From NCBI GenBank assembly GCA_030248215.1, contig JASANG010003499.1:163024-227023 (forward strand): a stretch of DNA of 64,000 nucleotides. Direction: 5' to 3'. Of this stretch, positions 13,501 to 26,400 are shown in pieces (the stretch's first letter is position 1; each line of letters starts with the position of its first letter). The stretch is from Enoplolaimus lenunculus. Taxonomy: Eukaryota > Nematoda > Enoplea > Enoplida > Thoracostomopsidae. A model generated the notes under the pieces. That model saw only the letters and a program-made list of their open reading frames with translations. It did not search any database and had not been told where the DNA came from. Position numbers and translations under genes: made by a program.

Positions 13501-14494
13501 AAACCTAACAATACACCTAGGCATATGTACATTCATAAGACTTGATGGTGTAGATTTTGCGAATTTTAAGTTTTCCACTGTTTTCGCAAAATCAACGTAT
13601 TCTGTACTGGCATAAGAAAACGTTTCTTCTGTACCATATAGTGCAAGACCACAGCCGGGCGGGCTGGATCAAAACACCTTTGTGAATGTCAACCAGTTAT
13701 TAGAAAGTTATTCAGTTGGTAAAACTAACACGAGAATCTTCTTTTTCGAAATTTTATAGAACGTACCCGTAGTTTCAAAATCCTGAGTATATATTTCGTG
13801 CCCCAAACAGCTATTTGCCCTAGTTGGCAATTGGGACGTCCCAAAAGACAATTGCTCTTCGGGGCAGCCCAAACAACTAATGGAATGCAAACAGCTTTTG
13901 ATTGGAGGATTGTACTGACCTAACAGCTGCTGGAATGCAAACTGAATGTGATTGGTTGTTCATGTTGGCCTGTATTCGATATATCTGACCTGCGCAGTAA
14001 TTATTTTCCTTCACAATATCTGCAAACTATAAATTAAACAAGGTTTATATAGTATACAGAGGAAGCTGTGGGAGCGTGTGACGTAACCTTTAAATTGTTT
14101 AATCGAATGCAAAGCTATGTAGATAAAGATGTCTTTATTTCTGTTGTTTCTATTAAGCAATTAAGTTACTCCTCTGAGATCTTTCACACCATATACACCT
14201 TGTTTAATTTCTAGTTTGCAAATATGAAGGCAAATAAATACTGTGCAAGCCAGTTTTCTGAAATATAGTCAAACCTGAACAACCAATCAAAATCAGCTTG
14301 CATTCCAGTAGTTATTTGGGCTGCCCCCAACACCGGTTGTCGTTTGGGGGACGTCCAAGTTACCAATTGGGGCAAATAGCTGTTTGGGGCACCACATATA
14401 CACCATTTATTTAATATATATTGTAGATTTACAAGTAATGCTGAACGAGCTTAGTGAAGACCACAGCTATCTGCGAAAATTGTATGAAACTTGA
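7569..14494 (+). CDS. RPAP3: RPAP3-like TPR protein (R2TP cofactor)
   Basis: RPAP3 bridges Hsp90/Hsp70 and the RUVBL-PIH1D1 complex during RNA polymerase and snoRNP assembly. Exons: 7569-7640, 8337-8464, 8962-9208, 9902-10009, 12048-12470, 12824-12915, 13273-13370 and 14427-14494. All phases join, giving about 411 residues. Residues 25 to about 130 form one three-repeat TPR module (GNEHFKKGNF, NRAMAYLKLK, ALFRRGLAFA). A Ser-rich linker follows. The C-terminal RPAP3 domain begins at SYQFYNDWRTL, continues through INSSTLPDLF and FMSREDRK, and ends ELSEDHSYLRKLYET. As I recall it, human RPAP3 has about 665 residues and two TPR modules; only the one matching the second is seen here. The 5' end is uncertain: the frame is open back to an acceptor-like TTTTTAG at 7493, so an upstream exon is possible. 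The intron before exon 6 ends in an unusual AAG. Confidence 0.85.
8640..8745 (+). repeat. tRNA-derived SINE-like fragment
   Basis: This RPAP3 intron segment has an A-box-like GGATTAGAGCATC. About 50 bases later comes a B-box-like GTGATTCAAATCC. The spacing fits a tRNA head, but the stems are not intact. Confidence 0.3.
9297..9695 (+). mobile_element. MITE with AATCGTWATTCRG ends, in RPAP3 intron
   Basis: The left end reads CAAATCGTAATTCGGTTCAA. The right end, read on the minus strand, is CAAATCGTTGTTCAGCCAAT. Motifs such as GCGGAATT recur inside near both ends. About 400 bp, non-coding. Confidence 0.4.
10010..12047. other. Long RPAP3 intron 4 with repeat remnants
   Basis: This 2-kb intron carries a stretch (about 10450-11450) of different composition that is probably old repeat DNA. 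It includes a short CAA run near 11215 and a partial copy of the GTGACCCGAATAAG element at 11535-11690. No exon could be placed. A minus-strand or nested gene is not supported. Confidence 0.4.
11535..11690 (-). mobile_element. Partial CTGTAGTGACCCGAATAAG-type MITE
   Basis: The segment ends CTCTTATTCGGGTCACTACA. Inward it carries GACTCCAAATGGGGACC, ATTGGGACTCC and CCTGGAGTTATTTATG in the order found in the fuller copies at 30419 and 33350, but inverted. Only one terminus is present. Confidence 0.6.
13377..13445 (+). repeat. GTTT-rich imperfect microsatellite
   Basis: Imperfect GTTT/GCTT/GGTT tetranucleotides begin a few bases after the splice donor of RPAP3 exon 7. A longer tract of the same type lies at 41555-41870. 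Confidence 0.7.
13798..14392. mobile_element. Long-TIR MITE in last RPAP3 intron
   Basis: The left end begins GTGCCCCAAACAGCTATTTG and the right end is its inverse complement. Complementarity runs inward for well over 100 bp: paired blocks hold GGGACGTCC, CCAATTG, GGGCWGCCC and a GGAATGCAA/TTGCATTCC pair. The core is unrelated AT-rich DNA. No target duplication is clear and there is no coding sequence. As a single strand it would form a strong hairpin. Confidence 0.65.
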
Positions 14495-17437
14495 AAATGT
14501 ATCCGAATTAATTTTTGTTTTAAATTTGTTTTTTGTGGGCAGATTAAATGTGAAACGTGTGGAAAACAACTTTCTAATCACTGAAGAATATATAATTTGA
14601 GTTGTTCAACATTATTTGTCAAACCGTTTTGTTGTAACAAACTTACATGGCCGGAGCAGCCGCACATACCCCACGTTTGGGGGCCCACAGCTAGAGAGGG
14701 ACCTTCACTTTAACGAGTTGAAACAAAACAGCGCTGAAGTTTTTAAATCGGTCTGGTCTCTCGCCCGCTTACTGGAGTTTTTCTCACTATTCTACCTTTT
14801 CGTGATTCTGTTAACGGCTTCAATAACTTCGCAGACCTTAAAAAACCCCCAGGTTGCTAAATGTCAGCAAATTTTCTCGTTCGCTGTGCTCGTTCGCCAA
14901 CACTTTTTACTTAAGATACCTAATGTAACTACAGCAGTGAATTGTTCAAGATCGAAAAAAGTTTACGGTGATATGTGCAGTGTGCTTTCTCTTATAGTTG
15001 TAGCATTTGAAAATTGTAGCAAATTTTCCAAATTATGTTTGTTCGGGTACGTTAACAGAATGGGTTTCCTAGATGCACCATTTCGCAACTTTTGTTGAAA
15101 TTGTTATTTTTGGGATAGCGTCCTCACGACTAAACACGAACCTGTGCTCGAACAACCTCGGATTAAACAGTCATTCTTGGATCCGCCTCTGCGCTGCGGG
15201 CTCCCGCTCTGGGGTTAAAAATCATATTCACAGTAGGACTTTCTTGCTGATGTCCAAGACACGTTTTTCAAATCCTAGTTTTCGTAAAGAAAAATTAGCC
15301 TAGCCCCATGTTTATGCCTGGAATAATTTACCTAGTCTCATTTGCCCATCGAAAAGATCGGCGTAGTCCTGTTTTTTTCGGGAGAATTGGCCCAGTACTA
15401 TTTTCGTTCCCCGACTGATTAAAGGAGCCTATAGTATGGTACCCCAGCAGCGGCCGTGGAAAGTCTAAGTGGATGAGATACGTTAAGCGTATATATATTG
15501 CATATGTTTCCAGTTATTTCTTCGCTATTTGTATGGCGGATTCTAAGGGATGTTCTAAGGGTCGAGCTCTCGCATTCAAACGCTGAATTACAAAACCACA
15601 GGAAAGGGTTTCGAGCAATGTAATTACAAAGTAAACAGACGAAAAGTTCGAATACCAAGAAATATCGCCAATCTTTTAAGAAGTATGCTAAGCAATAATT
15701 GTAAAAGCTTTGGTGCGTTGATGAAGCTTTATATATTGCATTGGATAAATTTGAATAAAGCTTAAATCCAGAATTGGATATGACTGTTGCCGGGTGTAAA
15801 CGGGTTGTAAAAATAACGGAAACAAACGGATAGTGGTCAAAATAACGGAAACGGAAAACGGATATTCAAGTATAAAAGTTTCAAAAAAATTGAGGCATGC
15901 ATCATTCGCTGAAAAAATGACGGATGCATCGAAATTTGTAAGATTCTGGATAAATTTCATAATTTCAATTTCATTTCAAACAATTGTAGCATATCTGTAA
16001 CGAAAAATTGCGAGATATATACGTGATTTATAATTAATTTTAAACATATTAAAGATAACAAATTCCGTTATTTCTATACCGGAAACGGAAGCGGAAACAT
16101 GGAGAAAGAATTGTAAACCTTAAGGGGTAAAACTCCAATCGGGTTAAAAGAATCATATGTGGAAAACCGTACACCTTAACCATTTCTCGCATGAAAATTT
16201 AGACTGAAATCTGTTTTTCATGTTCAGAATCGAGCACAAGTTATGGGAATCCAAGGTCAAACATCGCCACTCATCTATAGGGTGTGACGCTCCAGGCAGA
16301 CATTGATCATAGGTCTTGTGCAGAATTTGTACTGGCATATGCGTTGTTATAGACTTTATACGGCGCAGTGTATAGTATTTCGTTTTCAAGGTTTATATTG
16401 TGTCAAGTAAGTACATATATGATACTGTTTGCGGGAACGAGTTCAGGGAGAAAATGCACCACGGAAATCGCATACGACACCGAAGGTAGAATTGTTTCAG
16501 AGCGGCTCGGCTAACTTTGCTATGGGGGGATTGAGTTTATTCTCAAATTTTCCTGGTTCAAAATGGATATTGGAAAATTTTCTGCTGGAAAAATATTAAC
16601 GCTGCTTAACAAACGGGACTGTTAACTACACCGGAAATCCAATTAGCAAAAAATCTTTCCTGTATTATAATTTATGTGATTTATTATTATCTTTTGTAAA
16701 CATTAAACCGAGGGTGCTACCTGTTATTACTAAGAGCACTGGTTCATTTAAATACGTACCGTATTGAATATTCTAGAAATTTGGACTTCTCTACTGCCCA
16801 TTTACAATAAACACAGTTTATTTATGCAATAAAAAATCTGAAAATAATTTCAGTTTAAATTGGCGTCTGTTTTCCTTAAACTACGTTTTGAATTTATTAT
16901 TGACGTTTAGTCAAAAAGATGCTCAAAAAATTTAGGCTAAGATTCTTATTTAAACAAAAGTTTTGCTTTCGTTGTGATTAAAGTACAACTTCACAATTTG
17001 TTCTGTCTCATTTTGAAAAATAGTCAACTTTAGGCCAATCCCAGTTTTAAATGCTCTAAATTCTGGACAGCCACTAAATTATAAAAAACAAACATTACAG
17101 AATGATTGCAAAAAATAGCTAATTTATAAAAATTCATCAATTCCTTGGTATAGTTTTTATGTAGTTTGTATCGTCGAAAATCGCACAATATATCTGTATG
17201 CTACATACTAAGGTTATGACATACTTTCATATTTTATACTGATCCCTTCTTTATCACAGCCAAATGTTTTTTATTTGAACAAAAAATGATATTTATAAAT
17301 TTATAACAGTTTCAATTCTAAAATTCTTTTTTCGGAAAATTGGCTCTATTTCACTGTTGATGCAACCCTTACGTCAACATTTGAAAATCCCTTGAAAATT
17401 ATTTAGTGCTTTATTTTAAGACTGTTGAAATACAACA
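14495..17437. other. Intergenic stretch between RPAP3 and ZP gene
   Basis: No exon is supported. A repeat copy of the AACGGAAACGG family lies at 15790-16105. A fragment with GGCCGGAGCAGCC, related to elements at 40917 and 51775, lies near 14650. A 160-codon frame at 14616-15098 begins at a non-ATG codon and has no recognisable domain, so I treat it as chance. Confidence 0.5.
15790..16105 (+). mobile_element. hAT-like MITE copy (AACGGAAACGG family)
   Basis: It matches the better preserved copy at 36349-36706 from GGTGTAAACGG through AAAATGACGGATG, ATTGCGAGATATATA and the closing CCGTTATTTCTATACCGGAA. Its own ends are worn. Confidence 0.6.
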
Positions 17438-20400
17438 ATGATGACAGTTTGGTCAGCTAAAAATGCCAGAGCTGTGTTTAACGTTGATCCCAGTCGCATA
17501 ATCTGGCAAATATTTGTCTGTCGCTTTACAGCTTATGTGGTAAGTTTGAGGATTGCAATGGAGGCGCCAGTTGCGTATTAGCCGGGGAGTGCAGGGGGCT
17601 CGGCCTCCCCTTTTTGAAGCCAGAAAACATGCAGCTGAAGCAGCAACGTCACACCGTATATAGCGATTTGCGAATACATACCCTCATGGGTGTTCATGTC
17701 CGTGGGTCTACCTATAAGCTACTTGCCTAGAGGATGACGGTCCCCCTGGCGGGATATCAGATTTTGAGAAGTTACAAAATCCTGATATCGTCATACACCT
17801 AAGTAAGCTCTCACGAGCGCCCGCATGCGCGGTCGACTGGCACTCCCAACGAGTCTTCATCCGTAGTTTTCATTCCAACTGTATGTCTGCACCTAATTCT
17901 TTGAGTGAAATTTGGTGGTGTTTAGGCGCAGGAATGGGCTGACACTTTTCAATTTCTATAATTGCTTGCTTGCTCGGGTGATCCATGTTGATCCTGAAGA
18001 ATTTCGCTGGCTAGATTGTTAACCCGTTTCACGAAAAAACCTATCTGAATCATTGGACGCTCTGGGTTGAGCATTGAAGACATGTGTGAAGTTTTGGTTT
18101 ATTAAAGCTGTACGACTCATGCAATAGAACTACCATTATGCAATGGTATACAATATTGCTCGCCATAGTATGAAATACAGTTACCGCACCCCTTGGCTTT
18201 TCTTACCACTGGTTGGCCACCTTACCGCAAGAAATTTGAGCTGCCGAATGTTGTTTTCCTACCAAGAACATGCTAGGCTTAAATTCGTAGAATAACATTC
18301 TCGAACACAAGATGCTTCTGGTCTTACTCGCAACTATCCCTTTTTCCATATCCGCAAGCGCAGGGAAAAGCTTGACCACACTACGAAACCCAGCCCGTTG
18401 TATCATACCGTTAGCTTGAGGACATTAAGCGCTTGCCTGAGTCCGGGGTGGTCTCACTATATGTATTTATCCCGGACTTAACGGAAGACGCTAGGAATGA
18501 CCTTTCAAGCTTGAGGGTTTCAAAGAATGACCACCACATAAAGCCGCACCTGTTTCTAGAATTGCCCATAACCCTGTTGGTACTAGGCCTAGATTTTCTA
18601 CGCGCCGTGCATTCAGCAGTTCGATTATGAACAGGGCTGCCATGTCATAGAGTTAAATTCCTTAAGGCCTGGCTAGAACCGTCTCAAGTCATGGGGTATA
18701 CTTGATGATTCTCTGTAAAGCATAAACCAGGGTCTTGCTCATTTGTTTAACAACTCCTTAATGATTAGTGTTAGGCGGACTTGGCTTCCCTGCAACCGTT
18801 GATTCAATCTTTTCTGGCTCGTTATCGTTTACTACATTTCAGCCTAACCCTTTAGTCATTACACGCACCCTATAGGCTTAACAAATATGCGTAGTCTCGA
18901 TCAAAAATTTCTGTAAGATTCGCACCTGCGTTATCGACAACCTCAGGCAAAGTTTAACATCAAAAATTTGTCCCACACTCCCTTTGGAAACCGAGAAAAT
19001 CTTAGTTGAGCCCCCGTTTTGAAGCTCCCCGCGCACACGCGCCCTCCTTATTCCGCTCGGAACCCTCCATTTTACCGTTTCGCCCCTCCCCCCCCCCCCC
19101 CCCCCAATACCCCCCCCCCCCCTTTTTCTTCCCTCTTCTTTTTTTTCCCCCCCCTATTCTCACGTTTTTTTTGAGTACATTTTTTTTTTTCCACCCCACT
19201 CTTTTTACTATTTTTTTTTCCTCTCTTTCATACATTACAATTCTTCCTCCCCCCCCTTCACACTTTCTTTTTTTTTTTCCTGCCGCCCCTCTTATTCTTT
19301 TTTTCTCAAAACTTTTACCCCCCTATACATTTTTTTTTTTTTTTGTTCTCGCCTGAGCATTTTCTGCCACTATCACACCTTTACCCCACCTAAAACCCTC
19401 CCCTTTCCCCCGCCCCGCGAAACCACTTTTTAAACTCTTCACACCCCCCACCACGGCGATTTTTCCCCCCTCAGTTTAAAAGGTGCAATCTGCATCCTTT
19501 CGTGCGTGGTCTTAAAAAGTCCTGCACCCACAATAACGGTATGTCACTCCGACCAATTCCCTGCATCTCTAAAAATTCTCCTATACCCGTCCTAAGAATA
19601 AGCTAACCACACCCACGTGACTTAATTCCATGAATGCAAGAACTCCTTAGAACACACCTCCTTCGATGTATCTTCTTAACATCCATCTTGTCCCGGACAT
19701 TGCACTGCTCAGTAACATTTACAGGTGCTGGATACGGTGGCTAATCCTCGTTATACAACCCTCGCATTCTTAAGCCTGACAATCAGCTAATATAGGTCGT
19801 CGTAAGTTGGTCACTCGGGTGGACAAACACGAATTCGAGAAGGGGGTTGCCACTTGCTTAACCCGTGAAATAGGGACCCGGGACACCGAAATGTCATAGC
19901 CGGTTTTGGCTAACGGCGTTTAGTCCGCAAAGTCGCATCGACTAGAAACCGGGGAAGATTCAAATTTACATGGCCAAGACGGAAAAAAGACTGGGGGAAG
20001 GTATCCCGGATAATCCGAACACTTTTTTCTAAAAAATAACTGACTGTCTTAAACGGTGTTGAAATAAATATCATTTCCTAGCGAGCCCATAACCAAGGGG
20101 GAGCCAGGGGAGGCTCAGCCCCCTGAAAAAATTTTGGCCCCAACTAGAAGTGAAAACCCTTGAATGCCCCTTCTAAAATTTTTTGTCCCCCTAGCAAGGT
20201 GAGCTGGCTACGGGCCTGTTTTCTAGAGCACCAGCAATGACGCGACCTGTAAGAGAACAGACAAGCAACTAATTGAGCGGCAAACTACACAGGAGAGTGA
20301 TTTAATCCAACATTCCACAAAAAAACAAAGCATTACAACAATTGAGTAAAACACGGGACTAACAGCAGTGCACATATAGTTAGCACCCCTACGACTTGGA

Positions 20401-23400
20401 ATTCTTTTTCGTTTTAGTCTTGAAGAACCCCAAAACAGTATATGCACAGCTTCTATTCACTAATCCCAGTTCTCTGGCGGAGTTCAGTCTGAAATCAAAG
20501 CGGCCCGGTTTGTGGTGCGGTCTTTGAACCTGTTAGGAGGTTTAAGCAGTGCGGACGAAAAGGAGACTTGACATAGGAATATTTCAGTAGAGAGATCCAA
20601 TAACCACTATATAGTAATCAAAGCATGACATAAAAGAATGCAGATGGCATCAACAAATATCTGCATGAGCGATGATAATAATAAGAATAATATCAGTAGG
20701 ACAATAATGGTAATAATAACAATAAAGATATGGATAAGGGTAACTGCAGTCCACGTATAAACCTGAAAAACCCCAGGGATTAGTTCCTAGAACACGCAGC
20801 AGTAGACTCACTGCTCCGCCCCTGTTCTTTACATTGGCCATAGTTTCTATAATTATAATTCAAACGACCACGTCTAACTGGTATTAAGCAAACCCATAAT
20901 AAGATTTAGTCCAAGAAAAACAGTGTCCCTGACAGTATTGCGCTACCATAAGCTGTCGTCCGCAATGATTTGCGCAAATTATGCCGTAATTTTAACAACG
21001 GCGGAATAATTATGTAACGTGCTCAACAGCAACACTATAATATTTGCTTATACACGTTTCGGGTAATAATTGCTGTTAGTGAACGAAAATGCTATATTTT
21101 TTACAAAACTGGAACAAGAGGTCAACAAACTTTTCTAGAGAAAGCACCGGAAGCGGAAACGGATGTGAAGCAAAATTGACTAACAAATTATGTTTAATTT
21201 GTTTAATTTTAATAATGATCTGCATAAAAAGTCCCCCGGTAAAGCGCAGGCCGGGTAAAGAAATGTTTACCCACTTTTTCACCTGTGATAAGAACAAGAC
21301 GCAGTTTACAGTAGTGATGTTAACCAGGCCATACCGGTCACGGATCAGAACAAAATATATCTTTGCAATCATTCTGTAATTAAGCGATTAATGAATGAGA
21401 ACTTTGACGGGCTTCCGGTTCGGACCGGCGATTCCCTATTAATGAAGCGGTCCGGTCCAGACTGCAAGTGGTCCTGTCCAGCATTTTGCTGTCCGGTCTA
21501 CATCACTGGAAGGCAGTCCGTGGAGTCTTTAGACAATTTCAGAACTCGGCAATTGAAGCGCAGTCAATTTCACTTGATAATTCAATTGTAACACAACCGA
21601 CCATTAGTTGCAGTGATGACAGTGTCATGGTGCAATTCGCTACTCGTAATTTGTTCACAGGTCGTGTTTATGTTAAAGGACTTGCAGGTAAAGATCTCGT
21701 GCTCAAAATGAGTAAAACATAATTCATTTACGAAACCCTTTATACGCCGCGCTTGTAAGTCACTATAAATCCTAGTATGCGTCCTCTAAATTTATTAACC
21801 CTTAAACATGTTCAGCCAGCTATACACGCTAGCAGGTATGCGGCACGGATGGAACCCTGTCTCTAGTTCCACTGTTAAAATAATTGTTCCACAATTTATC
21901 GATGAATCGTTGAGAATTTAAATTTAATTTCAAAATTTTCAATTCAGATAATCCAGACTGTTCGGAAAATTTTGCGGATAACAAAGACAGCACTCGATTC
22001 ACTATTCGTATTGACAACGGCGATTGCAATATGCATCAACAGCGACTTGTCAGTCATGTACGTTTCTTTAGATTTTACAAAGTGAAATCGCCGAATTTTT
22101 AACTCTTTCCTGTATGAATTTTTCTTTACTCTGTTAGAGATTCAAGCTTTGGTTCTGAACTCGGTAACTCGCAAGAAAGTTGCTTTGTTTATTTTTTTTA
22201 ATTTTGAAAACACATGAGGCTGGTGCAAAAAGTGCCTATTAATTAAGCCAACGTTGAGAGTTTGCTAATTTGTTTTCTGGCTAAATGTATGTTGAATTGA
22301 GAAATGCTTGTGGTTAATGAAGATTAGTTTAAGACAAACTGTGTTCGAAATTTATCAATTTTGTAAGAAATTGTGCAATTTATGCAATTTTCAGCAAGGC
22401 AACTTAGACGGAATGCTATTTTCGATGGTGATTATAGTTAGTTTTCATGGCACATTTGTCACGCAGATTGATCGCGCGTATCGGGCAATGTGTTTCTACA
22501 AAACGTTCAGTCATGTTACCAGTATTATTGAAGTCAGGTAAAAACACGGGCGTAGCCAAAATTTTGGCTTGGGGAAAGCTTCATCTATAAGTTGGTTTTT
22601 AAAGTAAATTAGTCTCAGTCAGCAAACATTTAGTTAACATTGTCATAGTCATTGAAAGCCAATGCCTCTCTTGGGCCCCTTACCTCTACATCTCTTGGTG
22701 CGAAAAATATTTTAAAAACAGTTTCAGCGTTTAGTATGTATGGGCCGTTTTTAAAGCTGTAAGTTTATTTGAAACGACTGGGAACATAATATTAGCACAG
22801 TGCTATATATACATGTTTTTCACAGTATTACAATTTTACCAAATATTGCAACCTCTTTGTCGAGTGAATTGTATTTTGTACGTTTGCACTCTGAATTTTT
22901 AGCCAAATGTCAACAGCAGAAATAAAATCCGGAGTAGGAATGCCACAATGTGACTACACGGTTCGTTCCGAGTCCATCGAAGGACCTCTGGTCCGGTTTA
23001 CACGTGTTGGCGACATCATTTTTCATTGCTGGGAATGCGAACATTCAGGTTTTGTTTTGAATGCGAATGTTTTGTGAATCCAGTGTCACAACCAGATCAT
23101 CTGACAGCTCTCCGAACTGTCGGATGCAAATCCTGCCTGTAAAGTATCATCATTTTATAGGTTTATCAAAATTACAAGTAAATCAAACTTTTTTTCACAC
23201 TTCTTTCTTCGGCATTCCGCAAACTAGGCTTACGCTTATGGATAGTTTTAAATTTTATGCCCTGAGCAAAAAAAAGAACTCGCGGCGCTGTACGAATTTT
23301 TAGTTTTTTTAATTCTAAACTTTGTCTTAAAATATGTGATCGCAACATAAGTTATTATAATGCGTTCAGTGAAATTCAAGGTTAATTACGTAGATATAAA

Positions 23401-26400
23401 TTACACCTTAGCCGAAAGTCAGTTTTGTACAAACACTGAACACAGAACTTTACTTGAACCGGTAAAATTTCCGACGTGGCTCAACCAATAAAGATTTTAA
23501 AAACAAGCAACCTTTTCAGAGACAACAAAAATGTACCAAAATATACTTATCGGTTCTACCAAGAGTGGATGATCACTCTTTATAACAAGAGTGTGCAACT
23601 GGGTACATTCTGTGTATTAAAGAATGTACCCGGCACGCGTTGCGTTTTTGCCCTACCCCCCTCTTTTGGGGGGGGTGTTGAAACCTTGAACGCAGACAAA
23701 TACTGTTGCGATACAAAGTGCAAACCTTGTCCGGTTATATTCTTGAATTAAGTTTAGCTGAGTTCTGTGTGCAGGGGACCCCCCTAAACAAGGGGGGTAT
23801 GGGCAAAACGCAACGCGCGGTGGTACTTTGTTGCCACGCGTATTTTTGGTAGTTGCACACTCTTATTATCGACTCTTGGTTCTAATAGCATAAACTTTCC
23901 ACTTTTAATCTTGAAATTTGGCTGTTTTAGGAAGCCATGGATTTTTAGTTCATAGTTGTTGGGTTAACGATGGGCGTGGAAAACGATTCGATTTGGTTGA
24001 TCCTGATGGGTAAGTCCACACTCGTCTCACATTCATTATAGTAAAAAGATCAGTATTCTACATATTCTATGGGGGTAAAAAAATTTCAGAGTTGTGGGCA
24101 ACGAATTTATATGGTTTACAAGCGTAGTCGAAACTATTCTAGTGGGTCAATTTTTTGCAGGAGTCGCTGGAACTCTTGGCCCCTCCGAATAATGTTCAGT
24201 ATTGTGTAATTTCGCTTGATCCGCTTTCTGATAATTTAGCAGGAAAGCCCAGTATAAGTTTTAGTAACCCCATACTACAGTCTAAGTCACCCAATCTTGG
24301 TAGTTTCCTGTTATGATTGATGGAAGCCAACTACGAAGTCTGGTTATGCTACCACTGTTAATTCGTGTTCGGGATATGTATTCTATCTCTGGTTCGTAGA
24401 GTGCTCCGACTTCTAGCATAGCAGCTACCACCAGACCCGAACATACCTATGTGACACAACTTGGCCACTCTATATGGGACGCTAAACCTTGTCGTAAAAA
24501 CAGTTGGGGGCTAAGAGACTTATATTCTCGCGCCTTTTTGACCCTGGATAGAACCTTTGACCACCGCGATAGGCTACCTCCAAACAAAACCGGTTTTTTA
24601 AATCTAAAATCAGAGTGCGCGGAACAGAAATTTTCAATAAAGGTGACCGAAAAAGGGAAACCAAAAACGGAGCCAGTATCGTCTATTTTTAGACGTATCG
24701 ATCAAAATACATCATACGATTCGAAACGAAAACGAAATAGAAAAATCCGTAGCGTTAAAACTATCCCGATCAACACAGTAATAACAGAGTTTAACCTAAG
24801 TCGGTGTTGTCCGGACGGAAATCTTACCGGGCTAGATTTAACAAAAATAGCACCGACCAGCGGCAATAGTCACTTCAAACTCGAACGAATATCAAGTGAA
24901 ATAAATACAACAATCTCACATCATAAACAGTAAAACCGAATTCCGCGAGCTCTAAAGAAATTACTGGCTTTTGTCCCTATGAACTGGAGACCTTCAATTT
25001 ATTATCTAACACACAGTTGTTATACAACATACTGTTTAGCCACGCGTTGTAAGATTCGTAACCTATAATCCTAATCCGCCGCGAGAGGTCTTCTAACTCC
25101 CACGATTTACCTGTTCTGCGTCGACTTCGACTAAGCCCGGTTTCTAAAGCTCTTACTTCATTTTAATTCAGTGGAGGTAATGCTCACCAGCAACAGTCAA
25201 GTGTTGCGGAGCGAAATTCCGCATCCAACGCGGGTTCAGCCGAAGAGCGATCTTTGCGGAAATAGGGATAGTTTTAGTAGCAGATGAAGTTTAGTCGACT
25301 TTGGATGAGATTTGGACGATTTTAAATTTTGCTGAAGATAGAAGACTAATGTTTTAACTATTGAATATAGTCACATATGAAAACAAGTAACGCCATATTT
25401 ATACACGATCTCAAAGAACGACATAATTCAAAGCAATTAAGAAACTCTGGCAAGAGCCACAAAATCATGACTAGCTTGTAATTATTTATTAAGCTGGCAC
25501 GATTTCACACTAAAATATTGACTCAAGTAACTTTCGTAAAATATGTTATTATTTTCGAAAAAATCTTTTCAAATATGTTCAATGTGTCTCGACCACTCCT
25601 GTCTGTGACCGCCTCGACTATTCAAGCAGTTATCACATCTGCAAAACAAATCCACACGTTTAATTTGAAGTCAATACTTGTAAAAGTTTCAAAAGAACTT
25701 TTAAAGAGTTCTTATTGAGAAAGCTCCAATGGTGTTAGATTAACATTTATCAAAACTTTACCGACAAATCCTGACACTATCAGCCGTCTAAATCTCGAAA
25801 TCCCCAATATCGCTTTCGGAGTCAAATGGCAAAAATTTCAATTCGGAACATTTTCACCGATACTATCCAAGCCGGCAGTGTCCACCAGAGACTTTGCTAG
25901 GCCTAACACAACGTAACTAAATTAAATACAATTATTCCTATCTTTTCAACCGCCTGTGTTTCTTCTCGCACTCTTACCCACCAGATAAGCTTCCCGTTAC
26001 GGCTCCAAAATACATAAACTGTCGTATTAGCACCCGACACGCTAGAATTTAACGTCCTCCGGGTTTTTCCAAAAATATTCCGAACTTGGCAGATTCGCAG
26101 AGTTAGTGTATTCCTATACACAGTTCACCCGTGCAAGTTTGTGCAGCAAAAACTTGCAGCTACAATTTGCACCTGCAAATTTTTCCAACGAGAACATTCA
26201 GCTGCATCCAAGCTGCAACTGCAAATTTTGTAATTGTAACAAAATCTGCAGCAATATAAAATTTTGCTAATACTCATCTGCGGCACTTTTGGTTAAACCA
26301 GCGCGAATTTTATTGTTAACCGCGCTTTAGTAAATAAAACACTGTTTGCCGAACGCAAATTTGAGTTTGACCCCGATGTATAACAGCGATATTTCACGAA

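Larger units (their letters stand above)
17540..21540. other. 4-kb first intron of ZP gene (inferred), repeat-filled
   Basis: It contains a GGGGGCTCGGCCTCCCC repeat end near 17590, a C/T tract (19080-19350), a MITE at 20080-20218 and AAT-rich simple sequence near 20670-20740. A GGTCCGG-rich stretch lies at about 21410-21500. The region 17640-19000 has a distinct, less AT-rich composition suggesting decayed mobile DNA, but no family could be named. Confidence 0.4.

Noticed and set aside
14616-15098. 160-codon plus-strand frame downstream of RPAP3
   Set aside because: It opens at a non-ATG codon, carries a repeat end (GGCCGGAGCAGCC) and shows no domain.
18433-18630. Frame with LVLGLDFLRAV, reminiscent of the end of a retroelement protease
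   Set aside because: The likeness is one short motif with no neighbouring protease, polymerase or repeat ends that I can identify. At most it is a very old, broken retroelement trace.
19006-19356. 116-codon Pro/Phe-rich frame
   Set aside because: Product of the C/T-only tract, not a gene.
24451-24933. 160-codon frame with ATG inside a ZP intron
   Set aside because: No recognisable domain, no splice context, a Lys/Asn/Arg-rich mix typical of chance frames, and it lies inside an intron whose flanking exons join cleanly.
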